From Comamonadaceae bacterium (GTDB lineage: Bacteria; Pseudomonadota; Gammaproteobacteria; Burkholderiales; Burkholderiaceae): DNA of 17,120 bases. A program made the translations under genes and the position numbers. This document shows positions 6,866-14,476 of this stretch, piece after piece. How positions within the stretch are numbered: the first letter of the stretch is position 1; the number at the start of each line of letters is the position of its first letter. The notes under the pieces are model-generated. The model searched no databases. It was not told the origin of the DNA and worked only from the letters and a program-made list of their open reading frames with translations. Location of the stretch: NCBI GenBank assembly GCA_947484245.1, contig CANKOT010000044.1, positions 1 through 17,120 of the forward strand, given 5' to 3'.

Positions 6866-8458
6866 ATGTACCAACGCTTCCTCAAAACCTCTCGCTGCCT
6901 CACGCTGGCTGTGGGCGTATCGGCCTCCTTGCTAGGCTTCACTGGCGCGCAAGCTGCCGAACTCAAATGGGCCGCTCAAAATGACATCTTGACGCTCGAC
7001 CCCCATTCCCAAAACCACGCCACCACCAACAACATCGTTGGCCATGCCTACGAAGGTTTGGTGCGTTATGACAAAAATTACAAAGTTGAACCTTCGCTGG
7101 CCACCAGCTGGTCCAACGTCAATCCCAGCACCGTGCGTTTTAATTTGCGCAAAAACGTGAAGTTCCATGACGGTTCAAACTTCACTGCTGACGACGTCGT
7201 CTTCTCATTCGATCGCATCCGTCAGCCTCAAGGCACGATGGCCATCTATGTGGCTGGCGTCAAGGAAATGAAAAAGGTAGATGACCACACTGTGGACGTC
7301 ATCTTGGACAAACCCAACCCCACTATGTTCAACAACTTCACCACGTTCTTGATCATGAGCAGGACCTGGGCTACCAGGAACAAATCAGAAAAAGTTCAGG
7401 ATTACAAAGCCAAAGAAATTACTTTCGCTTCTAACAATACCAACGGCACAGGTCCTTATGTCATCAAAGAATGGCAGCCCGACCAGAAGCTGGTCATGAC
7501 TCACAACAAAGCTTGGTGGGACAAGCTGCAAGGCAACGTCACTGACGTGATCTATACCCCCATCAAGTCGGATCCCACCCGCATTGCTGCACTTTTGGCT
7601 GGCAACGTCGATGCGGTCACTGACTTGCCCACGCAAGACGTTGCACGCCTGCGCAGCACATCCACCTTGTCTGTGTTGGACGGCCCCGAAGTCAGAACCA
7701 TCTTCTTTGGTTTGGACCTGGGCAGTGACGAGTTGAAATATGGCCCCAAAGGCAAGAATCCTTTCAAGGATGTCCGTGTTCGCAAAGCCATGAGCATGGC
7801 CATTGATCGCGCTGCCATCCAGCGCAGCATCATGCGCGGCTTGTCGATCCCTGCCAGCATCTTGGTGGCCCCTGGCGTGAACGGTCATACTGCAGACTTG
7901 GACAGAGTGGCACCCGCCGACGCTGAAGGCGCCAAGAAACTGTTGGCCGACGCTGGCTACCCCAATGGTTTTGAATTTACCCTCGACTGCCCCAACAATC
8001 GCTACGTCAATGACGAAGAAATTTGTCAGGCTGTTGTGAACATGTGGGCTCGCATTGGCATCAAGACCAAACTCAACGCTGTTAACTTTGGTCCTTTCAT
8101 TGCCAAAGTCCAAAACTTCGACACCAGCGCTTACCTGCTCGGCTGGGGCGTTGCCACCTACGACGCACAATACTCATTGCAGTCTTTGGTCATGACACGC
8201 ACACAAGGCGCCGATGGCAGCTTCAACTATTCCAAAGTGAGCAATGCCAAACTTGACGCTTTGGTCGAGTCCATGAAAACTGAAGTTGACAAAAACAAGC
8301 GCGACGCCATGATCAAAGAAGGCCTGACCATCGCGCGCGATGAAGTCTTGGTCATTCCTTTGCACCATCAGATGCGCCCTTGGTCCATGAAGAAGAACGT
8401 CACCATGACGCACAACTCCAACGATGCGCCGAAGATGTACTACGTCACTGTGAAATAA
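6866..8458 (+). CDS. ABC transporter periplasmic peptide-binding protein (family 5)
   Basis: Extracytoplasmic solute-binding protein of the DppA/OppA type (SBP_bac_5) that delivers di- or oligopeptides to an inner-membrane importer. It has 530 residues, normal for the family. The N-terminus (basic MYQRFLKTSR, hydrophobic core, then GAQA) is a Sec signal peptide probably cut after Ala30, giving a mature start AELKWAAQ. The family region PSLATSWSNVNPSTVRFNLR with KFHDGSNFTADDVVFSFDR follows near residues 75-120. A lipobox is absent: the only early Cys (Cys11) is not in one, so the protein should be free in the periplasm. It stands alone on the plus strand, with its own promoter and terminator, opposite the dppBCDF cluster. 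It is the obvious binding partner for that transporter. Substrate range cannot be read from sequence; glutathione, haem or opine binding by relatives is possible. Confidence 0.9.
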   Translation: MYQRFLKTSRCLTLAVGVSASLLGFTGAQAAELKWAAQNDILTLDPHSQNHATTNNIVGHAYEGLVRYDKNYKVEPSLATSWSNVNPSTVRFNLRKNVKFHDGSNFTADDVVFSFDRIRQPQGTMAIYVAGVKEMKKVDDHTVDVILDKPNPTMFNNFTTFLIMSRTWATRNKSEKVQDYKAKEITFASNNTNGTGPYVIKEWQPDQKLVMTHNKAWWDKLQGNVTDVIYTPIKSDPTRIAALLAGNVDAVTDLPTQDVARLRSTSTLSVLDGPEVRTIFFGLDLGSDELKYGPKGKNPFKDVRVRKAMSMAIDRAAIQRSIMRGLSIPASILVAPGVNGHTADLDRVAPADAEGAKKLLADAGYPNGFEFTLDCPNNRYVNDEEICQAVVNMWARIGIKTKLNAVNFGPFIAKVQNFDTSAYLLGWGVATYDAQYSLQSLVMTRTQGADGSFNYSKVSNAKLDALVESMKTEVDKNKRDAMIKEGLTIARDEVLVIPLHHQMRPWSMKKNVTMTHNSNDAPKMYYVTVK

Positions 8459-8473
8459 ATCACTGTGCCAAGC

Positions 8474-8502
8474 AAAAAGACACCTTCGGGTGTCTTTTTT
8501 TT
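8474..8502 (+). terminator. Bidirectional UUCG-loop terminator
   Basis: AAAAAGACACC (8474-8484) pairs perfectly with GGTGTCTTTTT (8489-8499) around a TTCG tetraloop, followed by further T to 8502. It lies 15 bp after the peptide-binding protein stop and 4 bp before the end of the convergent ATPase gene. The mirrored A and T runs let it terminate both transcripts. Confidence 0.93.
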
Positions 8503-8506
8503 GGCC

Positions 8507-9526
8507 TCAGTGGCGGCCTTCTTCTACCGCATGGCATGCAATTTTGATCCCATTGAGATCTTTCAAAACAGGGCGCTCTGTTTTGCATCTGGCATTGGCC
8601 AATGGGCAACGCGGATTGAAGCTGCAACCTGGTGGTGGGTTGAGCGGATTGGGCACTTCGCCTTGAACTGGCGTGCGCGCACGGCCTGTGTCTTTCATCT
8701 TGGGAATGGCATCGAGCAGCATGCGCGTGTAAGGGTGCTGCGGATTGTCAAACAAGGTGTGCTTGTCGGCCAACTCCACCAACTGCCCTAAATACATCAC
8801 ACCGACTTTGTCACTCACATGCCTGACCACAGCCAAATTGTGCGAAATAAACAAATAGGTGAGGCCGCGTTCGCGCTGCAAATCTTTCATGATATTTAGC
8901 ACTTGGGCTTGCACGCTCACATCCAAAGCAGATGTGGGTTCATCACAGACTAAAAATTCTGGGGCGGTGGCCAATGCACGGGCAATCGAAATTCGCTGCC
9001 GCTGGCCCCCCGAAAACTGGTGCGGATACTTGACCATGTCGAGCGCCGACAAGCCCACCGACTTGAGCAATTGCGCCACTCGATCTTTCAACTCTTGCTC
9101 GTCTTTGACCAAGCCATGCTCGTGCAAGGGCTCGCCCACAATGGCCTCAACGGTCCAACGTGGATTCAAGCTGGCATAGGGGTCTTGAAAAATCATTTGA
9201 ATGCGCTTGCGCATGGCCTTGGCATCGCTAGATTTGAAGGCGGCGTGCGCATCCTGCCCATCAAAGGTCAGGCCACCCCGAGTGGGCTCATACAGACCCA
9301 CCAACAACCTGGCCACTGTGCTTTTGCCACACCCCGACTCCCCCACAAGGGCCAGCGTTTTGCCGCGCTCAATTTCAAAACTCACGCCATCGACGGCTTT
9401 GAGCAATTGACGGGGTTTGCGCTCAATCACCCGGCTTAGCCAGGGGGCAGAGACGTCAAATGTTTTGGCCAAGTCATGGGCAATGACCAAGGCTTTTGAA
9501 GGGTGCTGTGGATCTTGAACGCTCAT
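8507..9526 (-). CDS. dppF: Peptide ABC transporter ATP-binding protein (DppF/OppF type)
   Basis: One of the two cytosolic ATPases that drive a peptide importer, 339 residues. Nucleotide-binding motifs are in order: Walker A GESGCGKST (62-70), Q-loop Gln114 in IFQDPYASLNP, ABC signature FSGGQRQRISIARAL (from 171), Walker B FLVCDEPTSALD (Asp195, Glu196) and H-loop His229 in FISHN. The C-terminal oligopeptide/dipeptide extension with NPPPGCSFNPRCPLANARC has the conserved cysteines of this subfamily. The ATG overlaps the stop of the upstream ATPase gene by 4 bp (ATGA), and GGAGG lies 7 nt before it, so translation is coupled. It is the last gene of the permease/ATPase cluster, followed at once by the bidirectional terminator. 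Assignment as the F rather than D subunit follows from gene order and the PTSALD form. Confidence 0.94.
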   Translation of the reverse strand: MSVQDPQHPSKALVIAHDLAKTFDVSAPWLSRVIERKPRQLLKAVDGVSFEIERGKTLALVGESGCGKSTVARLLVGLYEPTRGGLTFDGQDAHAAFKSSDAKAMRKRIQMIFQDPYASLNPRWTVEAIVGEPLHEHGLVKDEQELKDRVAQLLKSVGLSALDMVKYPHQFSGGQRQRISIARALATAPEFLVCDEPTSALDVSVQAQVLNIMKDLQRERGLTYLFISHNLAVVRHVSDKVGVMYLGQLVELADKHTLFDNPQHPYTRMLLDAIPKMKDTGRARTPVQGEVPNPLNPPPGCSFNPRCPLANARCKTERPVLKDLNGIKIACHAVEEGRH

Positions 9527-10521
9527 GCCACGCCCTCCAAGGTGTTGGGTTGGTGCAACCAGCAGGCCACTTGTGTCGGCGTGTTTTGGCCGCCCCTTGA
9601 GACCGCTGCCAAATTGGGGCGCTCCTTGAAGCAGCGATCAAAGACTTGCGGGCAACGTGGGTTGAAAGCGCAGCCTGTGGGGATGGCATTGAGGCGCGGC
9701 ATTGCGCCATCAATTTGGTTCAAGCGTTCACGGTCAGTGTCCATGTCGGGAATCGAAGCCATCAAGCCAGCGGTGTAAGGATGCTCAGGATGGTTAATCA
9801 CTTGATGCACCGGCCCAATCTCGGCAATGCGCCCAGCATACATGACGGCCACACGGTCGCATGTTTCGGCAATCACACCCATGTCGTGGGTGATGAGCAT
9901 CACGGCAGCACCGCGTTTTTTGCAAACGTTTTTCAAGAGGCTGATGATCTGCGCTTGAATGGAAACGTCCAGTGCGGTGGTGGGCTCGTCGGCCACAATC
10001 AATTGGGGTTCGGCAGCTAGCGCCAAGGCAATGACCACACGCTGGCGCATACCACCAGAAAATTGATGCGGGTAATGGTCAATGCGCTCAGCGGCCGCTG
10101 AAATGCCAGTGTCTTGCAACAAGGCAATGGCACGCTGCCGCGCTTCTTGATCGGACATGGGCAAGTGGGCTTGAATGGTCTCGGTCAGTTGTTTGCCCAC
10201 GGAATACAAGGGGTTTAAAGAGGTGAGTGGGTCTTGAAAAATAGCGCCAATTTTGCGACCGCGGATGCTGCGCATTTGGTCGTTGGTGAGATTGTCAATG
10301 CGCTTGCCTTCTAACAAAATTTGACCCGAAGCAATGCGCCCTGGCGGCTCTAACAAACCAATGATAGAAGCACCCGTGAGAGACTTGCCCGCACCCGACT
10401 CTCCCACCACACCCAAAATTTCTCCGGGTGCAATGTCGAATGAAATGTCATCGATAGCTCGCAAAGTACCGTGCCGACTGGGAAACTCCACCACCAAATT
10501 TTGAACTTGTAACAGACTCAT
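9523..10521 (-). CDS. dppD: Peptide ABC transporter ATP-binding protein (DppD/OppD type)
   Basis: Second ATPase of the importer, 332 residues, cytosolic and partnered with DppF. Motifs seen are Walker A GESGAGKS (40-47), Q-loop Gln96 in IFQDPLTSLNP, signature FSGGMRQRVVIALAL (from 154), Walker B LIVADEPTTALD (Asp178, Glu179) and H-loop His212 in LITHDMGV. The C-terminal region has GCAFNPRCPQVFDRC, the Cys-containing extension of the oligopeptide/dipeptide subfamily. The signature variant GGMRQR with PTTALD is typical of the D subunit, whereas DppF carries GGQRQR and PTSALD. AGAGAG precedes the ATG by about 9 nt. The gene lies 43 bp after dppC and overlaps dppF, in line with a single operon. 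Confidence 0.94.
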   Translation of the reverse strand: MSLLQVQNLVVEFPSRHGTLRAIDDISFDIAPGEILGVVGESGAGKSLTGASIIGLLEPPGRIASGQILLEGKRIDNLTNDQMRSIRGRKIGAIFQDPLTSLNPLYSVGKQLTETIQAHLPMSDQEARQRAIALLQDTGISAAAERIDHYPHQFSGGMRQRVVIALALAAEPQLIVADEPTTALDVSIQAQIISLLKNVCKKRGAAVMLITHDMGVIAETCDRVAVMYAGRIAEIGPVHQVINHPEHPYTAGLMASIPDMDTDRERLNQIDGAMPRLNAIPTGCAFNPRCPQVFDRCFKERPNLAAVSRGGQNTPTQVACWLHQPNTLEGVA

Positions 10522-10547
10522 GAAATAGAACTCTCTTTCAACACATC

Positions 10548-10560
10548 GTTTGAATCAAAC
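10548..10560. repeat. 13-bp perfect palindrome between dppC and dppD
   Basis: GTTTGAATCAAAC is symmetric around a central A and lies in the 43-bp gap between the two genes. It is too short for a stable hairpin terminator and has no T-run. Its function, if any, is unknown; it could be chance. Confidence 0.3.
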
Positions 10561-10564
10561 ACAG

Positions 10565-11476
10565 TTAACGCAAACGAGGGTTCAGGGCGTCACGCAGCCA
10601 ATCGCCCAACAAATTGACAGACAAGGCAATGAGCACCAGCGTCACGCCCGGAAAAATGGTGATCCACCACTCCCCTGAAAACAAGAAGTCGTTGCCAATG
10701 CGAATGAGTGTGCCAAGCGATGGTGACGTAGGTGGCACACCCACGCCCAAAAACGAAAGCGTGGCCTCGGTAATGATGGCGGTGGCCACCTGAATGGTGG
10801 CCAGCACCGTGACGGGCCCCAGCACATTGGGCAACACATGGCGCAACATGATGCGAAGTGGCGCTACGCCTGTCACTCTGGCCGCTTGCACATACTCTTT
10901 GTTGCGCTCCACCAAGGTGGTGCCGCGCACCGTGCGAGCGTATTGCACCCAGCCTGTCAATGAAATTGAAATGATCAAGACGCCAAAAGCCAAGGAGTCA
11001 TCGGCATTGGGAAACAATGCACGCCCAACACCGGCAATGAGCAAGGCCACCAAAATGGCGGGGAAGGACAGCATGACGTCACACAAACGCATGAGGAATG
11101 CATCGAGCCAACCACCGCGAAAGCCTGCAATCAAGCCAAGGCTCACGCCTACCACCAGTGAAAGCAAGACCGAAGACATACCCACCACCAAAGAAATACG
11201 GGTGCCATACATGAGGGCCGACAAAATATCGCGGCCTTGGTCGTCGGTGCCCAGCAAATATTTGGTACTGCCCTCAGCAGACCAAGCAGGCGGCAAGCGC
11301 GAGTCCATGAGTTCGAGCGAAGCAGCATCAAAGGGGTCGTAAGGGGCAATCCACTTTGCAAAAACCGCACAAAAAATAAACACGAAAGCAATGAACGCCG
11401 CCACCATGGCGGTTTTGGATTGCCGGAAGCTGTAACCAACATCGCTGCTCAGCCAACGGGAAATAGGATTGGACAT
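10565..11476 (-). CDS. dppC: Peptide ABC transporter permease (DppC/OppC type)
   Basis: Inner-membrane permease subunit of 303 residues. It has the N-terminal OppC-type leader (a short cytosolic stretch, then a membrane segment at about 24-45 followed by WIAPYDPFD). About five more hydrophobic segments follow, at roughly 94-118, 127-147, 156-176, 217-240 and 265-287. The cytosolic EAA loop that docks on the ATPases is visible as YVQAARVTGVAPLRIMLRHVLPN. The C-terminus ends GDWLRDALNPRLR, as is usual for this subunit. It pairs with DppB to form the translocation channel. The Shine-Dalgarno sequence is weak (AGAAAG-like). It lies 59 bp after dppB and 43 bp before dppD, consistent with one transcript. 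Confidence 0.93.
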   Translation of the reverse strand: MSNPISRWLSSDVGYSFRQSKTAMVAAFIAFVFIFCAVFAKWIAPYDPFDAASLELMDSRLPPAWSAEGSTKYLLGTDDQGRDILSALMYGTRISLVVGMSSVLLSLVVGVSLGLIAGFRGGWLDAFLMRLCDVMLSFPAILVALLIAGVGRALFPNADDSLAFGVLIISISLTGWVQYARTVRGTTLVERNKEYVQAARVTGVAPLRIMLRHVLPNVLGPVTVLATIQVATAIITEATLSFLGVGVPPTSPSLGTLIRIGNDFLFSGEWWITIFPGVTLVLIALSVNLLGDWLRDALNPRLR

Positions 11477-11535
11477 GCCGTCTGAATCTTTCTAAAGGAA
11501 GGTATGGAGGAAGGCCATGCGCCAGAGCATTTGCT

Positions 11536-12516
11536 TCAATGGCCGCCCGCTTTTCCAACGCGCAATCTGGGATCGACTGCAAAGTAAAGCAAGTCGACGG
11601 TGAGGTTGATCACCACAAAGATGAGCGCTATGAGACACAAGTAAGCCGCCATGACAGGCACATCGGCAAACGTCACGGCTTGGATAAACAGCAAGCCCAT
11701 GCCTGGCCACTGAAACACGGTTTCTGTGATGATGGCAAATGCAATGAGGCCCCCCAATTGCAAACCGGTGATGGTCATCACAGGCACCAGTGTGTTTTTA
11801 AGGGCATGGCCAAAATGAATGGCCCGATTGGACAAGCCGCGCGCGCGCGCAAATTTGATGTAGTCGGTGCGCAGCACTTCCAACATTTCAGCGCGGACCA
11901 AGCGCATGATCAGGGTGAGCTGAAAAACGGTCAGCGTGAGAGCGGGCAAAACAATGTGTTGCCAGCCTTTGGCAGTGAGCAGGCCCGTGCTCCACCAACC
12001 AATTTTGACCACATCACCTCGGCCAAAACTGGGCAGCCAACCCAAGAGAACTGCAAAAAACAAAATGAGCAGAATGCCGATGAGAAAAGTGGGCAGCGAC
12101 ACACCCAACAGTGAGAAGGTCATGAGCAATTGACTCGACAGGGTGCCCCGCCTGAGCGCGGCATAAACGCCCATGGGAATTCCCAACACAAGCGCCAAGC
12201 CTGCAGCGATCAAAGCCAACTCTAAGGTTGCGGGAAAGCGATCTGCAATGAGCTGAGACACTTTGGCACCTTGCCGCAGACTGATGCCAAATTCACCTTG
12301 AACGGCATTCCAAAGAAAATGGCCAAACTGCACTATGAAGGCTTGGTCTAGGCCCAAGTCTTTTCGAAGTGCATCAATTTGGTCTTGCGTGGCATCTTGT
12401 CCCAACATGAACAAAACGGGGTCGCCAACATATTGAAACAATAAAAATGCAATGAAAGCAACCGACACCATGACCATGATGGCCTGAATGAGGCGCTGTA
12501 ATATAAAAGCAAACAT
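11536..12516 (-). CDS. dppB: Peptide ABC transporter permease (DppB/OppB type)
   Basis: Inner-membrane permease partner of DppC, 326 residues from the chosen ATG. The family N-terminus MFAFILQRLIQAI begins a first membrane segment (about 9-30). A periplasmic region with GDPVLFMLGQDAT and the QGEFGISL motif follows, then about five further hydrophobic segments. The EAA loop reads YIKFARARGLSNRAIHFGHALKN. The C-terminus YFAVDPRLR is typical. An upstream extension of the frame to 12615 would overlap the preceding gene and does not look like permease sequence. The Met at 12516, with AGGG 6 nt upstream, is therefore the better start. It is the first permease gene of the cluster and lies 71 bp downstream of a DUF3047 lipoprotein gene. 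Confidence 0.93.
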   Translation of the reverse strand: MFAFILQRLIQAIMVMVSVAFIAFLLFQYVGDPVLFMLGQDATQDQIDALRKDLGLDQAFIVQFGHFLWNAVQGEFGISLRQGAKVSQLIADRFPATLELALIAAGLALVLGIPMGVYAALRRGTLSSQLLMTFSLLGVSLPTFLIGILLILFFAVLLGWLPSFGRGDVVKIGWWSTGLLTAKGWQHIVLPALTLTVFQLTLIMRLVRAEMLEVLRTDYIKFARARGLSNRAIHFGHALKNTLVPVMTITGLQLGGLIAFAIITETVFQWPGMGLLFIQAVTFADVPVMAAYLCLIALIFVVINLTVDLLYFAVDPRLRVGKAGGH

Positions 12517-12587
12517 GGACGGCCCTGAAAAACGACACTGAACTATGCAACAAACAGCCCCCGTTTGCACAGAGGGGAATCCCCATT

Positions 12588-13349
12588 TCACTTCAAGGCA
12601 ATGGGGCCATACCAAGATTGGGCATGGCTTCGAGTGTTGTCAGTGTCGGTCATGATGGCAATGCCAATCAATGCCCCTGGCGGTTCACCAAAAGCCTTTT
12701 CATAGTCAGCCCGAATGTTGCGTTCGTAGGAAAGCCATTGATTGACTCGCTGCGGCCCAGACTCAATCACAATTTTTCGAATTCGATCTGTACGGGGATT
12801 GTGAATAACCGAATTGACAGGTCGATGGTTGCACCACACATACATGAGCGTGGCATAGGGCATTGGTTTGCCAGACAAAGCATGCGAGAGTTCACTCAGC
12901 ATGGCGTTTTGGGGCGAAAACTGACTGCGATCGCCATCAAATGCCAGCACCAACCTGACCGGAGAATCTTCACGCTCTCGCTGGGCCATGTCGGCATCTG
13001 CAATCAGCTTTTGAATTTGCCAAGAAAAACTCAAGGCATTCAAACGCTCGGGCTCAATGTGCAAATCTTGGCGCAACATGCTGGCCGAAGCTTGGGCGTT
13101 GGCTTTGAGCTTGCTGCGGTTGTTCACTCGCACCAGCGAATACTCCGTTGCCACTTTGCCCGGGATCTTCACCGACTCCCACTTCAATTGATCTTCTGGT
13201 TGCCAACTCACTGGGGTTTGAGTGATTTGACCGATTGAAGTGGCCAGTTTGAGATCGCTAGGCAACAAACTGCTGCAACCGTGCAGGGTGAAAACGGCTG
13301 CCCCCAAAAGAGCAGCCCCCACCCAACGGTTAACTTGCGGCCATGGCAT
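12588..13349 (-). CDS. DUF3047 family putative lipoprotein
   Basis: Protein of unknown function, 253 residues, that I recognise as the DUF3047 family. Characteristic conserved stretches are SFSWQIQKLIADADM, EDSPVRLVLAFDGDRS, PYATLMYVW, NPRTDRIRKIVIESG and GIAIMTDTDNT. A short hydrophobic N-terminus ends in LHGCSS, which resembles a lipobox with Cys25 as the lipidation site. The His at -2 is atypical, so export is likely but lipidation is less certain. Members are beta-rich extracytoplasmic proteins with no assigned role. The gene is 71 bp upstream of dppB and 34 bp downstream of the Bug protein gene, all on the minus strand, so it may share their transcript. The ATG at 13349 has only a weak ribosome site. 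Whether it has anything to do with peptide uptake is unknown. Confidence 0.8.
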   Translation of the reverse strand: MPWPQVNRWVGAALLGAAVFTLHGCSSLLPSDLKLATSIGQITQTPVSWQPEDQLKWESVKIPGKVATEYSLVRVNNRSKLKANAQASASMLRQDLHIEPERLNALSFSWQIQKLIADADMAQREREDSPVRLVLAFDGDRSQFSPQNAMLSELSHALSGKPMPYATLMYVWCNHRPVNSVIHNPRTDRIRKIVIESGPQRVNQWLSYERNIRADYEKAFGEPPGALIGIAIMTDTDNTRSHAQSWYGPIALK

Positions 13350-13383
13350 GTGGTGAAGTCTTTGATCGATTGGCTAGGCCCAT

Positions 13384-14379
13384 TTAACCCGGTTTAATTT
13401 GGGCTCGTTCAACCACGGCTTTCCAGCGCGCCTGTTCTCTGGCAATGAAGGCCGCGTATTCAGCCGGTGTGCCACCCCCAGGAATGGCGCTTTCTGCTTC
13501 GTTGCGTTTGATCACTTCGGGCGCCTTCATGGTTTTGGCACACTCTTGCTGCAACTTGTTGATGATCTCAACAGGTGTGCCATTGCGCACGGTGATGCCG
13601 TACCACTGAACGGTTTCAAAGTCTTTGTAACCCAGCTCTGCCACGGTGGGCACATCGGGCAACACGGGAATGCGCTGATTGGTGCCCACGGCAATGCAAC
13701 GCAAGGCGCCACTCTTGATGTGCGGCAGCAAAGCAGGCGTGCCTGCAGACATGAACTCAATGCGGCCCGCCAACACATCGTTGAGCGCAGGGCCTGTGCC
13801 GCGGTAAGGAATGTGCGTGATGAACATGCCCGTGGCCACTTTCAATGCTTCTACGGCCAAATGGCCTGCACTGGCATTGCCTGCCGATGCGTAATTGAGC
13901 TGGCCCGGTTTGGATTTGACGTAGGCAATAAAGGACTTGAAATCTTTGGCAGGCACATCTTTGTGCACCACAAACAAGCTGGGCACACGAGACAGCAAGG
14001 TGACCGAGGTGAAATCTTTGTTCACGTCGTAGCCGCTGTCTGGGTAAATGAGGGGGTTGACCGCCATCAAGCCAATGTGGCTCATGACAATGGTGTAACC
14101 ATCGGCCGGTGCACGCAAGGCCTCTTGCATGGCGGGCACGCCGCCGCCGCCGCCTTTGTTGTCAATGACAAAGGGCACACCCAACTGCTTGGTGAGCTCT
14201 GCGCCAATAGAGCGCGCCACAATGCTGGAGGTGCCACCAGGCGCAAACGGCACAATCCATCGAACCGATTTGTCGGGCCAGTTGCTGGTTTGACCCAATG
14301 CTGGCAAGCCAGCTGCCGACAGTCCAGCAGCCCCCATCCACTTGAGGTGATCGCGTCGACTTATATTTTCAGACTGCAT
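13384..14379 (-). CDS. Bug-family tripartite tricarboxylate transporter substrate-binding protein
   Basis: Periplasmic binding protein of the Bug/TctC type, 331 residues from the chosen ATG. Such proteins bind small carboxylates or amides and are greatly expanded in Burkholderiales, often without a linked TctAB membrane pair, as here. Family marks are SVRWIVPFAPGGTSSIVAR, the DNKGGGGG loop (normally NxxGAGG), SHIGLMAVNP and YRGTGPALNDVLAGRIEFM. The N-terminus has SRRDHLK followed by a hydrophobic stretch ending PALGQ. This twin-arginine arrangement resembles a Tat signal with His in place of the usual Phe. The ATG at 14379 with GGAG 5 nt upstream fits. A GTG at 14415 in the same frame lies inside the upstream terminator hairpin and is rejected. 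The ligand cannot be predicted. Confidence 0.9.
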   Translation of the reverse strand: MQSENISRRDHLKWMGAAGLSAAGLPALGQTSNWPDKSVRWIVPFAPGGTSSIVARSIGAELTKQLGVPFVIDNKGGGGGVPAMQEALRAPADGYTIVMSHIGLMAVNPLIYPDSGYDVNKDFTSVTLLSRVPSLFVVHKDVPAKDFKSFIAYVKSKPGQLNYASAGNASAGHLAVEALKVATGMFITHIPYRGTGPALNDVLAGRIEFMSAGTPALLPHIKSGALRCIAVGTNQRIPVLPDVPTVAELGYKDFETVQWYGITVRNGTPVEIINKLQQECAKTMKAPEVIKRNEAESAIPGGGTPAEYAAFIAREQARWKAVVERAQIKPG

Positions 14380-14404
14380 AGCTGCTCCATTGAATTTTTG
14401 TAAG

Positions 14405-14437
14405 AAAAAACCCACCGTGTTACCACAGTGGGTTTTT
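14405..14437 (-). terminator. Intrinsic terminator downstream of the porin gene
   Basis: AAAAACCCAC (14406-14415) pairs with GTGGGTTTTT (14428-14437). An inner GTG/CAC extension is separated by one mismatch, and the loop is TTAC. Read on the minus strand, the stem ends in a run of six T about 40 bp after the porin stop. It separates the porin transcript from the Bug gene, whose ATG is about 25 bp further on. The arms are A/T-mirrored, but no plus-strand gene ends here. Confidence 0.85.
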
Positions 14438-14476
14438 AATTTTTTTAACTCTCAACCGGCTTGCGCCAGCAGGGAA

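Noticed and set aside
7385..8170. A 261-codon minus-strand frame inside the peptide-binding protein gene
   Set aside because: The plus-strand protein is unmistakable over the whole length, and the antisense translation shows no domain-like pattern.
12517..12615. N-terminal extension of dppB to 12615
   Set aside because: It would overlap the DUF3047 gene, and its residues do not resemble a permease N-terminus. The ATG at 12516 has a ribosome site and starts at the family N-terminus.
13399..14403. A 334-codon open frame on the plus strand opposite the Bug gene
   Set aside because: It is an antisense shadow of a well-supported gene. Its His/Cys/Arg-rich composition matches no family, and it has no ribosome site.
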